Made by a program: the position numbers and the translations under genes. Below, in pieces: positions 35,093 to 46,843 of a DNA stretch of 64,000 bases (position 1 is its first letter; each line of letters opens with the position of its first letter). Under the pieces are notes generated by a model. It did no database searches and was not told where the DNA came from. It saw only the letters and a list, made by a program, of their open reading frames with translations. This DNA is from Terriglobia bacterium. GTDB taxonomy: Bacteria; Acidobacteriota; Terriglobia; Acidiferrales; UBA7541. The DNA lies in the NCBI GenBank assembly GCA_020073705.1, contig JAIQES010000001.1:62001-126000 (forward strand), written 5' to 3'.

Positions 35093-36088
35093 GTGAATAG
35101 CTTTCCCCTGCTCATTGCCATCGTGTTCATCACGCTGGCCTTCGATTTTTCGAACGGCTGGCACGATGCCGCCAATTCGATCGCGACGATCGTTTCCACG
35201 CGCGTCCTGAAGCCGCTTTGGGCAGTTCTGTGGGCCGCATTCTGGAATTTCGTTGCGGCGTTTATCTTTGGCACAGCCGTTGCCAAGACCATTGGCGGCG
35301 GCTTGGTCCGCATCGAGATGGTCAGCGAATACGTCCTGATCGCCGGTCTGCTGGGAGCGATTTCCTGGAATTTGTTCACGCTGATCCTGGGCCTGCCGAC
35401 CAGCTCGTCGCACGCGTTGATGGGGGGGTATGGCGGCGCGGCCCTGTCGAGCGCAGGCACTGCCGCGATCATCGGCAAGGGCTGGGTCAATCCCATTCTG
35501 TTCATTTTCCTGGCGCCGTTTATCGGCTTGATTATAGCGGTGATCGTCACGGTGATCACGAGCTGGGCCGTGCATGAGCATCCACCGCAGCGGGTGGACA
35601 AATGGTTCCGGCGCCTGCAACTGGTCTCCGCCGCGGGATACAGCCTGGGACACGGCAGCAATGACGCGCAGAAGAGCATGGGCATCATTACCGCGGCGCT
35701 GATGGCCAGCGGTCTGATCAGCAAGGATGTTGTCCCCTATTGGGTTATCGTTATATGTTACCTGGCCATGGCTGGTGGTACGATGGCAGGTGGATGGCGC
35801 GTCGTTCGAACTATGGGCCAGCGCATTACGAAGCTCAATCCGTTCGGTGGATTTTCAGCGGAAACCAGCGCGGCGATAACGCTACTGGGCACAGCGCACT
35901 TCGGAATTCCGGTTAGCACGACGCACACCATCACTGGTGCGATAGTCGGAGTCGGAGCGTCCAGGCGTATGACGGCCGTCCGGTGGGGAGTGACCCGCCG
36001 CATCGTCTGGGCCTGGGTGCTCACAATCCCCGGTGCGGGATTGATGGGCGTGCTGCTGGAGCACGTACTGCGCTTCTGGAGTCACTAG
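35093..36088 (+). CDS. Low-affinity inorganic phosphate transporter, PiT family
   Basis: 331 residues, about ten transmembrane helices, H+ or Na+ coupled phosphate (or metal-phosphate) uptake. Both inverted-repeat signatures are present: [14 protein letters not shown] near the N-terminus and [16 protein letters not shown] in the second half, each followed by a PTSSSH- or PVSTTH-type loop. The GTG at 35093 follows GAGGG with good spacing and removes 15 non-conserved upstream residues. ribBA begins 2 bp after its stop. Confidence 0.93.
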   Translation: MNSFPLLIAIVFITLAFDFSNGWHDAANSIATIVSTRVLKPLWAVLWAAFWNFVAAFIFGTAVAKTIGGGLVRIEMVSEYVLIAGLLGAISWNLFTLILGLPTSSSHALMGGYGGAALSSAGTAAIIGKGWVNPILFIFLAPFIGLIIAVIVTVITSWAVHEHPPQRVDKWFRRLQLVSAAGYSLGHGSNDAQKSMGIITAALMASGLISKDVVPYWVIVICYLAMAGGTMAGGWRVVRTMGQRITKLNPFGGFSAETSAAITLLGTAHFGIPVSTTHTITGAIVGVGASRRMTAVRWGVTRRIVWAWVLTIPGAGLMGVLLEHVLRFWSH

Positions 36089-36089
36089 G

Positions 36090-37271
36090 ATGTCTGCGGA
36101 ACAAATTCTCTTTGCCACCGTCGAGGAAGCCCTCGAAGAAATCCGCCAGGGCCGGCAAATCGTCCTGGTCGATGACGAAGACCGCGAAAACGAAGGCGAC
36201 CTAACGATGGCAGCGGAAAAGGTTACGCCCGAAGCCATCAACTTCATGACCAAGCACGGCCGAGGGCTGGTCTGCCTGGCGCTGACCGAGGAACGCTGCG
36301 ATGACCTTGGCCTTCCTCTAATGACCCCGCTCAACACGTCAAACTACGGCACAGCCTTCTGCGAATCGATCGACGCGCGGCGCGGCACGACCACGGGAAT
36401 CAGCGCTTCTGACCGCGCCACGACAATCCTCACGGCAATCGATGCCAGGACACGTCCGGCCGACTTGGCGCGTCCAGGCCACGTTTTCCCGCTGCGCGCG
36501 CGGCTTGGCGGCGTGCTCGTGCGGGCCGGCCAGACTGAGGCGTCGGTGGACCTGGCGCGCATCGCGGGACTCACGCCCGCGGGCGTGATCTGCGAAATCA
36601 TGAACGACGACGGCACGATGGCGCGCGTGCCGCAACTGGCGGAATTCTGCCGCACACATGGCTTGAAGCTGCTGACTGTCGCGGAAGTGATCCGTTACCG
36701 GATGCGGAACGAACGGTACGTCCGGCGCGTCGCCGAGGCCGCTCTGCCGACGCGCTACGGCGAGTTCCGCATGATCGCGTACGCCTCCGACGTGGATCGC
36801 GAGCAGCACATCGCGCTGGTTCGTGGAGACTTGGCCGGCGCACCGCCGCTGGTGCGCCTGCACTCGCATTGCCTGACCGGCGACGTCTTCGCATCCACCG
36901 AATGCGACTGTCATGAGATCATCGAACGCTCACTCCAGGCCATCGCGGCCGAGAATCGCGGCGTGTTCGTCTATCTCCACCACAGGGGGCGGGGCTTCGC
37001 GATTGATTCCGCCGCGTCCGCGCCGGACGCGCTGCCGCATATCCTGTACCACTCCCGCGGCCAGCTCGACCAGGACCTCGCGCGGCAGCGGTTGGTACAG
37101 CACGAGAGCGGCATCGGCGCGCAAATCTTGATCGATCTCGGCCTCAAGAGCCTGCGCGTGCTCACCAATCACCCGCGAAAAGTGGTGGCGCTCGAAGGCT
37201 ATGGCCTGACAATCGCCGCGCAAGTACCAGTCCTGTCTAGTTCGAAAAAGCCAACCCACCAAACATTTTAG
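36090..37271 (+). CDS. ribBA: RibBA: DHBP synthase fused to a divergent GTP cyclohydrolase II domain
   Basis: 393 residues. Residues 1-205 form a complete 3,4-dihydroxy-2-butanone-4-phosphate synthase ([40 protein letters not shown]). From about 215 a GTP cyclohydrolase II-like domain keeps the zinc cysteines ([14 protein letters not shown]) and [15 protein letters not shown], but the usual RQEGRGIGL becomes HHRGRGFAI, the DTVEAN...LG segment is not recognisable, and the C-terminus stops early. The first domain should supply riboflavin precursor; the second may be weak or inactive. Starts 2 bp after the PiT stop. Confidence 0.9.
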   Translation: MSAEQILFATVEEALEEIRQGRQIVLVDDEDRENEGDLTMAAEKVTPEAINFMTKHGRGLVCLALTEERCDDLGLPLMTPLNTSNYGTAFCESIDARRGTTTGISASDRATTILTAIDARTRPADLARPGHVFPLRARLGGVLVRAGQTEASVDLARIAGLTPAGVICEIMNDDGTMARVPQLAEFCRTHGLKLLTVAEVIRYRMRNERYVRRVAEAALPTRYGEFRMIAYASDVDREQHIALVRGDLAGAPPLVRLHSHCLTGDVFASTECDCHEIIERSLQAIAAENRGVFVYLHHRGRGFAIDSAASAPDALPHILYHSRGQLDQDLARQRLVQHESGIGAQILIDLGLKSLRVLTNHPRKVVALEGYGLTIAAQVPVLSSSKKPTHQTF

Positions 37272-37277
37272 CTTCGT

Positions 37278-37637
37278 CTAATTCTTGTGAGTCTGCGATG
37301 CAGGAGAGGGTTTCTTCGCCGTCGATTGCGGAGGAGGAGGAGAAACGGTGACGTATGGCCGCAGCGCTTGGAGTTTCTTCTGGCTGATTCCACGGATGGC
37401 GAGCAAGTCCTCCACGCGGCGGAACCGGCCGCTTTTCTGGCGCATGTCGATGATCCGCTGTGCTGTAACCGCCCCCACGCCGGGCAATTGCTGAAGTTCC
37501 TTCGCGTTTGCGACATTGAGATCAATTGGTTTCGCAGGAGGATGCTTCTGGGCGCGCGCACTCGCAAACGAAATAAGGAGGACAAGGGGCAGGATCAAGC
37601 CTCTGGCGCGGCACAAGATGGATAAGAACGGCATCAT
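37278..37637 (-). CDS. Exported ComEA-like helix-hairpin-helix protein
   Basis: 119 residues: signal peptide (LSILCRARGLILPLVLLISFASARA), one ComEA-type HhH DNA-binding domain (IDLNVANAKELQQLPGVG to FRRVEDLLAIRGISQKKL), and a Pro/Lys-rich tail. ComEA proteins bind DNA outside the inner membrane in natural transformation, but single-domain forms are common in non-competent bacteria. Its start overlaps the upstream small membrane protein stop by 4 bp. It converges with ribBA. Confidence 0.87.
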   Translation of the reverse strand: MMPFLSILCRARGLILPLVLLISFASARAQKHPPAKPIDLNVANAKELQQLPGVGAVTAQRIIDMRQKSGRFRRVEDLLAIRGISQKKLQALRPYVTVSPPPPQSTAKKPSPASQTHKN

Positions 37638-37807
37638 GACCTTCGATGACGGTTAAGAATCACCAGACCCAAAGCGCACAGCGAGATACCGGTGAGGAAG
37701 GAAAAAACGTTGATCCCTCCGCCCAGGTGAAGACTGATAAACACACGCCAAACCGCGAGTGAGACGAGTCCCCCAAAAAGAAGGGCCAAACCTGTATTTC
37801 TCGACAT
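37634..37807 (-). CDS. Small two-helix membrane protein
   Basis: 57 residues beginning MSRNTGLALLFGGLVSLAVW, with two hydrophobic helices and a short basic end (NRHRRS). The ATG at 37807 follows GGGGGG and lies 19 bp after the M16 protease stop; its stop overlaps the ComEA-like start (ATGA). Function unknown, but the spacing supports a real gene in the protease operon. Confidence 0.65.
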   Translation of the reverse strand: MSRNTGLALLFGGLVSLAVWRVFISLHLGGGINVFSFLTGISLCALGLVILNRHRRS

Positions 37808-37826
37808 CCCGGCCCCCCAAGAAATA

Positions 37827-39203
37827 CTAGATTCCATTCCCTTGAGCGTCATATACCTCTGGCTTGCCGAACAAGGCAGCTTGAGCCTCAATCTGCGCGC
37901 GATCGCCAACGATTATAATCTGCGCGTTGGCGGAGTCGAAGTATTTTTGCGCGGCGTCGAGAACATCGGCAGCTGTAAGCTTTAGGATACATTCGCGATA
38001 GGTTTCGAGGTAATCCTCCGGCAACCGTTCGAGCGTGGACGTGGCGAGCTGCCCGGCCAGTCCATCCTGGGTTGCTAGGCCCAGCGAGAAAATTCCGCTC
38101 ATGTAATTGCGCGCGTCAGCCAGTTCGTCTTCGCCGACCGGGGTCGAGCGCATCCGGTCAATCTCATAAAACATCTCGGTCAGCGTGGCGGCCACCACGT
38201 CGTTCCGCACGGCCGCCTGGACGCTGAAATAGCCGTGCTGGCGCAGGGGATGGGCCCCGCTGCGCGGGCTATAGGTATAGCCCTTCTGCTCGCGGATATT
38301 CATCACCAGCCGCGAATTGAACGCCCCGCCATAGATGGAGTTCGCCAGTGTCAGGCGCAACCAGTCTGGATGCTTGCGGGTGATAGCCCGATTGCCGACC
38401 AGGACCTGTGCCTGCACGGCTCCGGGCAGGTGGACCAGATAGACGCGGCGGCCTTGCAATTCCGGAAGCGCGGGGTTCGGAGCCTCTTCTACCTTACCTG
38501 CCGCCCAGGAACTGAATGCCTTCTCGATCTGCGCAAGCATGGCCTGCGGCGAAAAATCTCCAACCATCACCAACAGCGCATTGTTGGGGCGATAGTACTG
38601 CCAGTAGAAATCCTTGAGTTGCTCAAGACGGTAGCTTTCGACCTGTGCCTCCGTAGGCGAAACCGTGCCATACGGATGCGCACCGAATAGGACCCTGCGA
38701 AACCGCTCGCCGGCCAGAAAGCCCGGCGTGGTGCGCTCGATCCGCAGGCCCTCGACCAACTGCCGCCGCTCGCGTTCGAATTCGTCAGCGGGAAACGAAG
38801 CCTGCTGTGTCAGCTCGGAAACAAGACGAAGGAGGCCGCTCGAAAAATCCACCAGCCCCGTAAAGGAAATCCCACTGGTGTCAGCGCCGGCCCCGGAAGA
38901 AAGATCCGCGCCCATGCGGCGCAGGTCTTCTTCAATCTGTCGGCTGGTACACGCGATGGTGCCGGTGCGCACGACTGTGGCAGTGATATCCGCCAGACCC
39001 GGCACGGTGGCGGCCGTGACGGCGTTCCCGCTCCGGAAGAAAAGCTGACCTGTGAATTTAGGAATCGTGTGCGATTCCACCAGCACGACTTCGAGGCCGT
39101 TCGGAAGCGTCTTGTGCGTGCGCGGCGGCCAGATCACAGGCCGCTCGGGGGAAAGTGCCGGGATTGCCGTGTGTGTTTCCGAGCGCGGCGCGGAAGCCAT
39201 CAT
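37827..39203 (-). CDS. M16 family peptidase-like protein, non-catalytic partner
   Basis: 458 residues with the two-domain M16 fold (LPNGLEVVLVESHTIPKFTGQLFF, RPNNALLVMVGDFSP, LANSIYGGAFNSRLVMNIREQKGYTYS). The zinc motif HxxEH is missing: the equivalent stretch reads GLADITATVVRTGT. The R...Y pair typical of the substrate-binding partner (NIREQKGYTYS) is retained. It overlaps the catalytic M16 gene by 4 bp, consistent with an obligate heterodimer. No clear signal peptide is visible. Confidence 0.92.
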   Translation of the reverse strand: MMASAPRSETHTAIPALSPERPVIWPPRTHKTLPNGLEVVLVESHTIPKFTGQLFFRSGNAVTAATVPGLADITATVVRTGTIACTSRQIEEDLRRMGADLSSGAGADTSGISFTGLVDFSSGLLRLVSELTQQASFPADEFERERRQLVEGLRIERTTPGFLAGERFRRVLFGAHPYGTVSPTEAQVESYRLEQLKDFYWQYYRPNNALLVMVGDFSPQAMLAQIEKAFSSWAAGKVEEAPNPALPELQGRRVYLVHLPGAVQAQVLVGNRAITRKHPDWLRLTLANSIYGGAFNSRLVMNIREQKGYTYSPRSGAHPLRQHGYFSVQAAVRNDVVAATLTEMFYEIDRMRSTPVGEDELADARNYMSGIFSLGLATQDGLAGQLATSTLERLPEDYLETYRECILKLTAADVLDAAQKYFDSANAQIIIVGDRAQIEAQAALFGKPEVYDAQGNGI

Positions 39204-40516
39204 GCCACCGCTTTCTTCGCCGGCTGGCGAATGACGATGGAACGATTGGGGGGCGTTAGAAGTTTGTGCGCAACAGACTGCACAGCGTCAGGGCTGACTT
39301 CCATGAAACCGCCGAGGATCGTGTTCACCAGATGCGCGTCGTTGTCAAAGAGCGTGAAACACGCGAGGAGATGCATCAATCCGTAACGCGGGATATAGGC
39401 GCCGTGGCCGCCTTCGAGCATGGAGAAGTAATTCGACCGGAATTTTACTTTGATGGGCTCCAGCTCTTCGGGGGTGACTCCCTTCTCTTTCATTTCGTCG
39501 AGAATCTGATCATAGGCTGCGATCGTCTGATCGGCGGAATATTCAGGCTTGTGCAGAAGGCGCGTAACCATCAGCGTCGGCCCGTTGTAATCGAATAGAT
39601 CGCCAACCGGATAATGGATGCCGCCTTCGGCGTCCACCGCGATCTGCTGTTCGAGCACCAGGCGCCGATACACTCGCCCGGCGCGTCCGCCATGCAACGC
39701 CTGGTCCAGCATTGCCGCAGCGTACCACTCCGGCGTGAGCCGGCGCGGCGCCTGGTAACCGATGGCCATACCGGGCAGCGTGCCGAATTTTTCCTCCACG
39801 ACGCCGCGGCGCTCCTCGATCTGCGGCGGTTCGTCAATGTCCGCGGGCTCAGGCTGCGGCCCCGACGGGATGCCGGCGAAATAGCGCTCCGCCAGTTGGA
39901 ACCCCTCATCGGTGTCCACATCTCCAAGGATCAGGAGGACGGCGTTCGAGGGCGCGTAGTACGTCTTGAAAAACTTTTGTACGTCATCGAGGGTCGCGGC
40001 GTCGAGATCGGCAAAATCCCCGTAAAAATTATGCGCGTTAGACCAATTGCGGTAGGCGATGGGAGGAAGATCGAGCCAGGGAAAACCGCCGTAGGGCTGG
40101 TTGAGGACGTTGACGCGCACTTCTTCTTTGACGACGTCGCGCTGGTTGCGCAGATTCTCGTTGTCCACCTTGAGGGCGCGCATGCGGTCGGCTTCGAGCC
40201 ACAGCACGCGCTCCAGCGCGTTCGAAGGCACGGATTCGTAATAGTTCGTGACGTCATAGTGCGTCGAGCCATTCAGGACGCCGCCGGAAGAATTGATCAG
40301 CTTGATGTGCACCATCTTTCCGGCGTTGGCCGATCCTTGAAACATCATGTGCTCGAACAGATGTGCGAAACCGCTCCGGCCGCGCGGCTCGATGCGAAAA
40401 CCAATGTTGTAATAGACCCCCACCGTGGCCACTGGCGCGGCACGGTCCGGCGAAACGACAACGCGCAAGCCGTTGGGGAATGTCGTGCTCTCGATCGGAA
40501 TGTTCAGTTGTGTCAA
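39200..40516 (-). CDS. M16 family zinc metallopeptidase, catalytic subunit
   Basis: 438 residues. Zinc motif HLFEH (His52, Glu55, His56) plus the distal Glu131/132 in VVKEEVRVN, as in pitrilysin/processing-peptidase relatives. TTG start is supported by GAGGG about six bases upstream and by the N-terminus LNIPIESTTFPNGLRVVVS; there is no earlier ATG. Together with the downstream inactive paralogue it should form a peptide-degrading chamber. The substrate and cell location are uncertain because no classical signal peptide is present. Confidence 0.93.
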   Translation of the reverse strand: MTQLNIPIESTTFPNGLRVVVSPDRAAPVATVGVYYNIGFRIEPRGRSGFAHLFEHMMFQGSANAGKMVHIKLINSSGGVLNGSTHYDVTNYYESVPSNALERVLWLEADRMRALKVDNENLRNQRDVVKEEVRVNVLNQPYGGFPWLDLPPIAYRNWSNAHNFYGDFADLDAATLDDVQKFFKTYYAPSNAVLLILGDVDTDEGFQLAERYFAGIPSGPQPEPADIDEPPQIEERRGVVEEKFGTLPGMAIGYQAPRRLTPEWYAAAMLDQALHGGRAGRVYRRLVLEQQIAVDAEGGIHYPVGDLFDYNGPTLMVTRLLHKPEYSADQTIAAYDQILDEMKEKGVTPEELEPIKVKFRSNYFSMLEGGHGAYIPRYGLMHLLACFTLFDNDAHLVNTILGGFMEVSPDAVQSVAHKLLTPPNRSIVIRQPAKKAVA

Positions 40517-40582
40517 GAAGTCCCTCGCAGTTAGGAATGCGTTACTGAAAAAAGTTCTTTGCAGCGAATGTCTTCCGGGCCC

Positions 40583-41479
40583 TTATTTCTTCCGCCCTTG
40601 TTGCCGCGGGCCGAAGATGCGGTCGAGCTTCTGGAGCGCCGCGCTGGAATTGCCCGAAAGTACGACAGCGGTCAGCCTCGAAAGCGCCTTATAGGCATCG
40701 AGATACTCGCGCGGAAAATCCGCAAGGGCGTCCGAATGACGTTGCAGTGTCGAAAAATCGCCTCGCGTCATTGGCCCCGTCCAGGCCGCGCGCGGCCCGA
40801 TCCGCTCGAAATTATCCAGCGTCTGGCGCGTCAGCGGCAACAGCGCACGAACGGCTTGCCGGCGGGTGAACCCCTGAGCCATCAGCAGGCGGGTCGCTGC
40901 CTCCATCAAGGTCAGGACATGCGAGCACGCAAACGATCCAGCCGCATGATACGCCGCCTTGTTTGTTCCGGACAAGCGCACCGCCACTCCACCCATTTGG
41001 CGGCTCATTTTTCGCGCAACCTTTAACGCTGCCGGACTGCCATCGATCCCGAACACGCGTCCCGCGAGTTCCGGCGGACCCTGGCTGCCGAACGTCTGCA
41101 TCGGGTGGATCGACCCGGTTGCCGCCCCCACGCTGGCTAGCGGCGCGAGCACGGAGGAGTCGAGCGCGCCGCTGGTGTGCAGCACAACCTTCCCTCGCCA
41201 CTCATGGCCGCCGAAATCCGCAAGATTTGCTGCCACGTCTCCGATGGCTCTATCCGGCGTAGCGATCAGCACGACTTCGGAAGCCAGCACCCGGCGCGTA
41301 AGCCGGTCCGCGGGATGTCCCGCACCGATGGCGCGCACGGCAGCGCGGGCCGTCGTGATGGAACGCGTCGTGACGGCGCCCACGCGCCACCCGAGTTCGT
41401 GCAAACGGCGTCCCAGCGCCCGCCCCACGCGCCCCGCGCCCACGATGGACAATGTCTCCGGCATTCGCTGTGTTAGCAT
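40583..41479 (-). CDS. Rossmann-fold DUF2520 oxidoreductase-like protein
   Basis: About 298 residues. N-terminal dinucleotide-binding domain (LSIVGAGRVGRALGRRLHELG) with VVLIATPDRAIGDVA and HTSGALDSSVLAPL, then the all-helical DUF2520 domain (NKAAYHAAGSFACSHVLTLMEAAT). It resembles ketopantoate reductase and pyrroline-5-carboxylate reductase relatives, but its reaction is not established. ATG 41479 or ATG 41464 may be the start; neither has a good ribosome site. It is divergent from the next gene with only 3 bp between starts, so their promoters must overlap coding DNA. Confidence 0.85.
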   Translation of the reverse strand: MLTQRMPETLSIVGAGRVGRALGRRLHELGWRVGAVTTRSITTARAAVRAIGAGHPADRLTRRVLASEVVLIATPDRAIGDVAANLADFGGHEWRGKVVLHTSGALDSSVLAPLASVGAATGSIHPMQTFGSQGPPELAGRVFGIDGSPAALKVARKMSRQMGGVAVRLSGTNKAAYHAAGSFACSHVLTLMEAATRLLMAQGFTRRQAVRALLPLTRQTLDNFERIGPRAAWTGPMTRGDFSTLQRHSDALADFPREYLDAYKALSRLTAVVLSGNSSAALQKLDRIFGPRQQGRKK

Positions 41480-41482
41480 ATC

Positions 41483-42673
41483 GTGTTCGGCCAGCTTCTC
41501 CTTACGGAAAATTCGACTTTGCACATCTTCTGGACTGCGCTGTTCGGCCTGATTGCGTCCCTTTGGATCGTCCAGGGAATCCGAGCCGGGATTGGTATGG
41601 CGCGGCTGCCATGGCTTTCCGATGCTTCTCCGTTGTTTTCCGGCAGCGCGCCGCTGATTTCGGTGATTTTTGCCGCCCGGGACGAAGCGGAAAAGCTCCC
41701 CGGAGCCATCCAGACGCTCCTCGCGCAGGATTATCCCCGGTTCGAAATCGTGGCGGTCAACGACCGTTCCCAGGACCGGACCCCGGCGATCCTTCACGAA
41801 TTCGAACGCGCCAACCAGAATCTAAAGGTCATCGATATCGCCAACTTGCCGCCCGGTTGGCTCGGGAAGCCGCACGCGCTGGTCGCCGGTTTCGAACAAT
41901 CGCAAGGTGAATGGCTTGTCTTCACCGACGCGGACGTGCATTTTGCGCCCGACGTGCTGAGCCGCGCCGTCGCTCTCGCCAACCAGCGGCAGTGGGATCA
42001 TTTGAGCCTTCTCGCTTCCATCGAGATGCGCGGGTTCTGGGAGATTACGGCCATCTCCTACTTCGGACTAGGGTTCGTCTTCGGCAACGAACCGTGGCTG
42101 GCTTCGAACCCCCGCTCCGGACGCTATGTAGGAATTGGGGCTTTTCAGCTCGTGCGCCGGGCCGCCTACGAAGCCAGTGGCGGACACCGCCGGTTGCGCA
42201 TGGACGTCATCGAAGACATGAAACTCGGCAAACTGATGAAGGTCAGCGGATTCCGGTCAGGCGTTGCCGTCGCACAAAGCATGGTCCGCGTTCGGTGGCA
42301 GAGCGGCGTGCGGAACGTGATTCGCGGTGTCACGAAAAACATGTTCGCCGCGTGTCATTACAATCTCCTGTTGGCAATCGCCGCGATCGTGCTGGCTGTA
42401 ACGATGAGCGTCCTGCCATTTTTCGGCCTGGCCTTCGCATCGGGCTGGGCGCGCGCGTTCGCAGGGATCGCGGCAGGCGCCGCGGTCCTGACTCACGCGG
42501 CGATGATCTGGGCGACGGACGCTCCCCCGCTCTATGGTCTCACGCATCCGCTGGGCGCCCTGCTGTTTTGCTGGATGCTGGCGCGCTCTGCCGTCGCGAC
42601 ACTCTGGCGCGGCGGCGTCGTTTGGCGCGATACGTTCTATCCCATCGACGAATTACGCAAAGGGCTGGTGTAA
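41483..42673 (+). CDS. Membrane glycosyltransferase family 2
   Basis: 396 residues from a GTG. An N-terminal membrane helix is followed by a GT2 catalytic domain (SVIFAARDEAEKLPGAIQTL, VAVNDRSQDRTP, the metal-binding VFTDADVHF) with the late EDMKLGK acid and a QxxRW-like MVRVRWQSGV. Three C-terminal helices end the protein. Similar proteins work in hopanoid, carotenoid or glycolipid glycosylation; the acceptor here is unknown. Confidence 0.86.
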   Translation: MFGQLLLTENSTLHIFWTALFGLIASLWIVQGIRAGIGMARLPWLSDASPLFSGSAPLISVIFAARDEAEKLPGAIQTLLAQDYPRFEIVAVNDRSQDRTPAILHEFERANQNLKVIDIANLPPGWLGKPHALVAGFEQSQGEWLVFTDADVHFAPDVLSRAVALANQRQWDHLSLLASIEMRGFWEITAISYFGLGFVFGNEPWLASNPRSGRYVGIGAFQLVRRAAYEASGGHRRLRMDVIEDMKLGKLMKVSGFRSGVAVAQSMVRVRWQSGVRNVIRGVTKNMFAACHYNLLLAIAAIVLAVTMSVLPFFGLAFASGWARAFAGIAAGAAVLTHAAMIWATDAPPLYGLTHPLGALLFCWMLARSAVATLWRGGVVWRDTFYPIDELRKGLV

Positions 42674-42681
42674 AAAGGAGC

Positions 42682-42699
42682 GCCGCCCTTCAGGGCGGC
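42682..42699 (+). terminator. GC-rich hairpin after the glycosyltransferase
   Basis: GCCGCCC (42682-42688) pairs with GGGCGGC (42693-42699) around TTCA, 8 bp after the stop. The stem is strong but lacks a U tract; it may be an RNA 3'-end stabiliser or a short interspersed repeat. Confidence 0.45.
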
Positions 42700-42865
42700 A
42701 CAGAGCGCGGTCGACTGGGCACCCCTTGCCTCAAGCTCGGCGCACGTGAAGCTGTCGCCGAAGGGTAGCAAAAGAGAAGACCCACAATTTTTATTCGCGA
42801 TTCAGCGATTGCACCTTGGGTATAGCTGTGTTGCAATGACTCCGTAGAATCCTCCGAGGAACCGT

Positions 42866-43423
42866 ATGAATCATCGCGTTTGCCCCTGGTGGATAGGATA
42901 CTCGCTGATATGCCCACTGCGCCGCTGGGGGCAGAATCCTGCCAAGATTCTGGCTCCGCATGTTCACGAAGGTATGACCGCGCTGGAACCGGGTCCCGGA
43001 ATGGGCTTCTTTACGCTGGATCTGGCTCGTCTGGTTGGGCCCTCAGGCCGCGTAGTTGTTGTGGACATCCAGGCCAAGATGCTTGACCGCCTGAAACGCC
43101 GTGCTGCCAAGGCAGGCCTGCTTGACCGCATCGACGCCCGTCTTGCTTCCCCAGCTTCAATGGGAATTACCGACTCACATATGTCAATTGACTTCACTCT
43201 TGCATTCGCCATGGTACATGAACTGCCGGATGTGGCCCGCTTTTTTGCCGAAGTTGGCGCAGCCTCCAAACCCGGCGCTGTGCTGCTGCTCGCCGAACCC
43301 AAGGGCCACGTGAATGCGTCTCAGTTCGATTCCGAGCTGCAAACCGCCCGTGAGGCCGGATTTAACCTCGTAGATCGCCCTTCCATCCGCCGCAGCCATG
43401 CCGCACTGCTAAAGAAGGGCTGA
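42866..43423 (+). CDS. SAM-dependent methyltransferase (class I)
   Basis: 185 residues. Motif I ALEPGPGMGFFTLDLARL and the strand-2 acid VVVVDIQAKML, then a conserved FTLAFAMVHELPDVARFF region, as in Methyltransf_11-type enzymes. Short for the family but seemingly complete. A GAGGAA ribosome site precedes the ATG. Substrate unknown. Confidence 0.85.
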   Translation: MNHRVCPWWIGYSLICPLRRWGQNPAKILAPHVHEGMTALEPGPGMGFFTLDLARLVGPSGRVVVVDIQAKMLDRLKRRAAKAGLLDRIDARLASPASMGITDSHMSIDFTLAFAMVHELPDVARFFAEVGAASKPGAVLLLAEPKGHVNASQFDSELQTAREAGFNLVDRPSIRRSHAALLKKG

Positions 43424-43523
43424 AAAGAGGCAGAGAGATTCCTCGCTCCGCTCGGAATGATGTCGCAAAGACACTTTCTAACTTTTGGCGCGCTCTCGGT
43501 GTCAGCGACAAAGTGGGTGCCGC

Positions 43524-45569
<2,046 letters not shown>

Positions 45570-45669
45570 CGGTGAAGGGCCGCACAGCGCGGCGGGCGAG
45601 CTGCGCAGAACCCCTCATTATAGCGCAGAGGGCTGAAGACCGAGGAAGGCGGCTGATTTCGGGCGGCGG

Positions 45670-45703
45670 ACCATCCCATTAATTGATCCACTACCCGATT
45701 TCG
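45670..45703. repeat. Dispersed ~34-bp sequence, copy 2
   Basis: ACCATCCCATTAATTGATCC followed by ACTACCCGATTTCG, matching 9242-9274 at most positions. It lies between uvrB and the exported protein gene. See copy 1. Confidence 0.5.
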
Positions 45704-45708
45704 ACGAA

Positions 45709-46746
45709 TTATTTCCCGTGCGCATCGTCCGCGACCAGGGCAACCTGGGAGCGCGAGAGAATCGTGCCGGCATAGCGCAGAGACTCGTGCTGCGCGGTCG
45801 TGAGAGTCACGTCCATCACCTCGGTTCCGGTTTGTGTGACGCTCACGACGAGCCCTGTGCGCAACGAGATGTAACTTAGGCTCTGAGCTGAACCGTTCCA
45901 GTTTCCCGCGGTTTGCACTCCATTCTTTCGGTATTCCTCGGGAGTTGGGTCGTGAACGGGTTTTGGCCGGACCAAATTCAAATGAGTGAGGATCACGGCG
46001 CAGGTCTCCCCAGATTCCGAGCTCCCTGACGATTCGGCGTTAGGTGGGGCCGGCGCTCCCTCGGGATTCGGCGGATGGCAAGCCTCGTTGCGGAGGTATT
46101 CGGATTCGGTGCGCCAGACCATCCCGGAAACCGGCAGCGATGCCGCTGGCTGTTCGGAAGACCATTTCTGCCCCACATTGACGCCGCCCGGGGGCGCTCC
46201 CGAGCTTGCATCGAGTTGAGCGATCCATTCCCGGGCCGCCTGCACGGCCTTTTCCCCATCGACGATCTCTGCAAGGCCCGAAACCGAGATCACCTTTCCG
46301 CTCGCGTCGAGCGTGAACTCCACGACCTTCCCTTCGAGCTTTTGGTACTGCTCCTGCGTCGCGGCGGCCGTTGGGTCGAATGTATCGCTGCGGACATCGG
46401 CCGTGGACTTCTCATAGGTTGTGCGAAGGCGAACGCTGCCCGGCGCACTGGCGTCCGCGGGGAGAACTTCCAGCCGGATCGTGGCGTCCCAACTGATCAC
46501 CAGTGTGGAAGGGCCTTCTCGATCTGTGACAAGGCCGGATCGGGAAGTAGCGGTCGTCGTCTCAAATTGCATTTCATAGCGGAATACCTGCCCCGGAGAA
46601 AATCGTGGCGAAAGGGAAACGCGCGGCGGCGTTATCTTGACGCTTCGCTTTGTCTTTACAGGGGGATTCTCCGGCGCCTTCTGCTGCGCGCCAGCGCCGA
46701 GTGACAATGCGAACAGCGCCACGTATACGGCTGCGCCGAACCTCAT
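45709..46746 (-). CDS. Exported protein of unknown function
   Basis: 345 residues from ATG 46746 (MRFGAAVYVALFALSLGAGA signal peptide). The mature part is beta-rich with repeated Thr/Ser strands (FRYEMQFETTTATSRSG, FTLDASGKVISVSGLAEI) and a Pro/Ser/Glu-rich loop near the middle. I recognise no named domain; the strand pattern is reminiscent of exported DUF6263-like proteins, not strongly. It lies 97 bp after the AsmA-like gene and may share its transcript. Confidence 0.7.
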   Translation of the reverse strand: MRFGAAVYVALFALSLGAGAQQKAPENPPVKTKRSVKITPPRVSLSPRFSPGQVFRYEMQFETTTATSRSGLVTDREGPSTLVISWDATIRLEVLPADASAPGSVRLRTTYEKSTADVRSDTFDPTAAATQEQYQKLEGKVVEFTLDASGKVISVSGLAEIVDGEKAVQAAREWIAQLDASSGAPPGGVNVGQKWSSEQPAASLPVSGMVWRTESEYLRNEACHPPNPEGAPAPPNAESSGSSESGETCAVILTHLNLVRPKPVHDPTPEEYRKNGVQTAGNWNGSAQSLSYISLRTGLVVSVTQTGTEVMDVTLTTAQHESLRYAGTILSRSQVALVADDAHGK

Positions 46747-46843
46747 CGGCTTTCTTCGACTTGAGCGGGAACCGTCACGTATTGGCACGCTTCGATACTA
46801 AGCCGCCACATCGGCTGTTGCAACGCGAGGCAACCGGGGCTCC

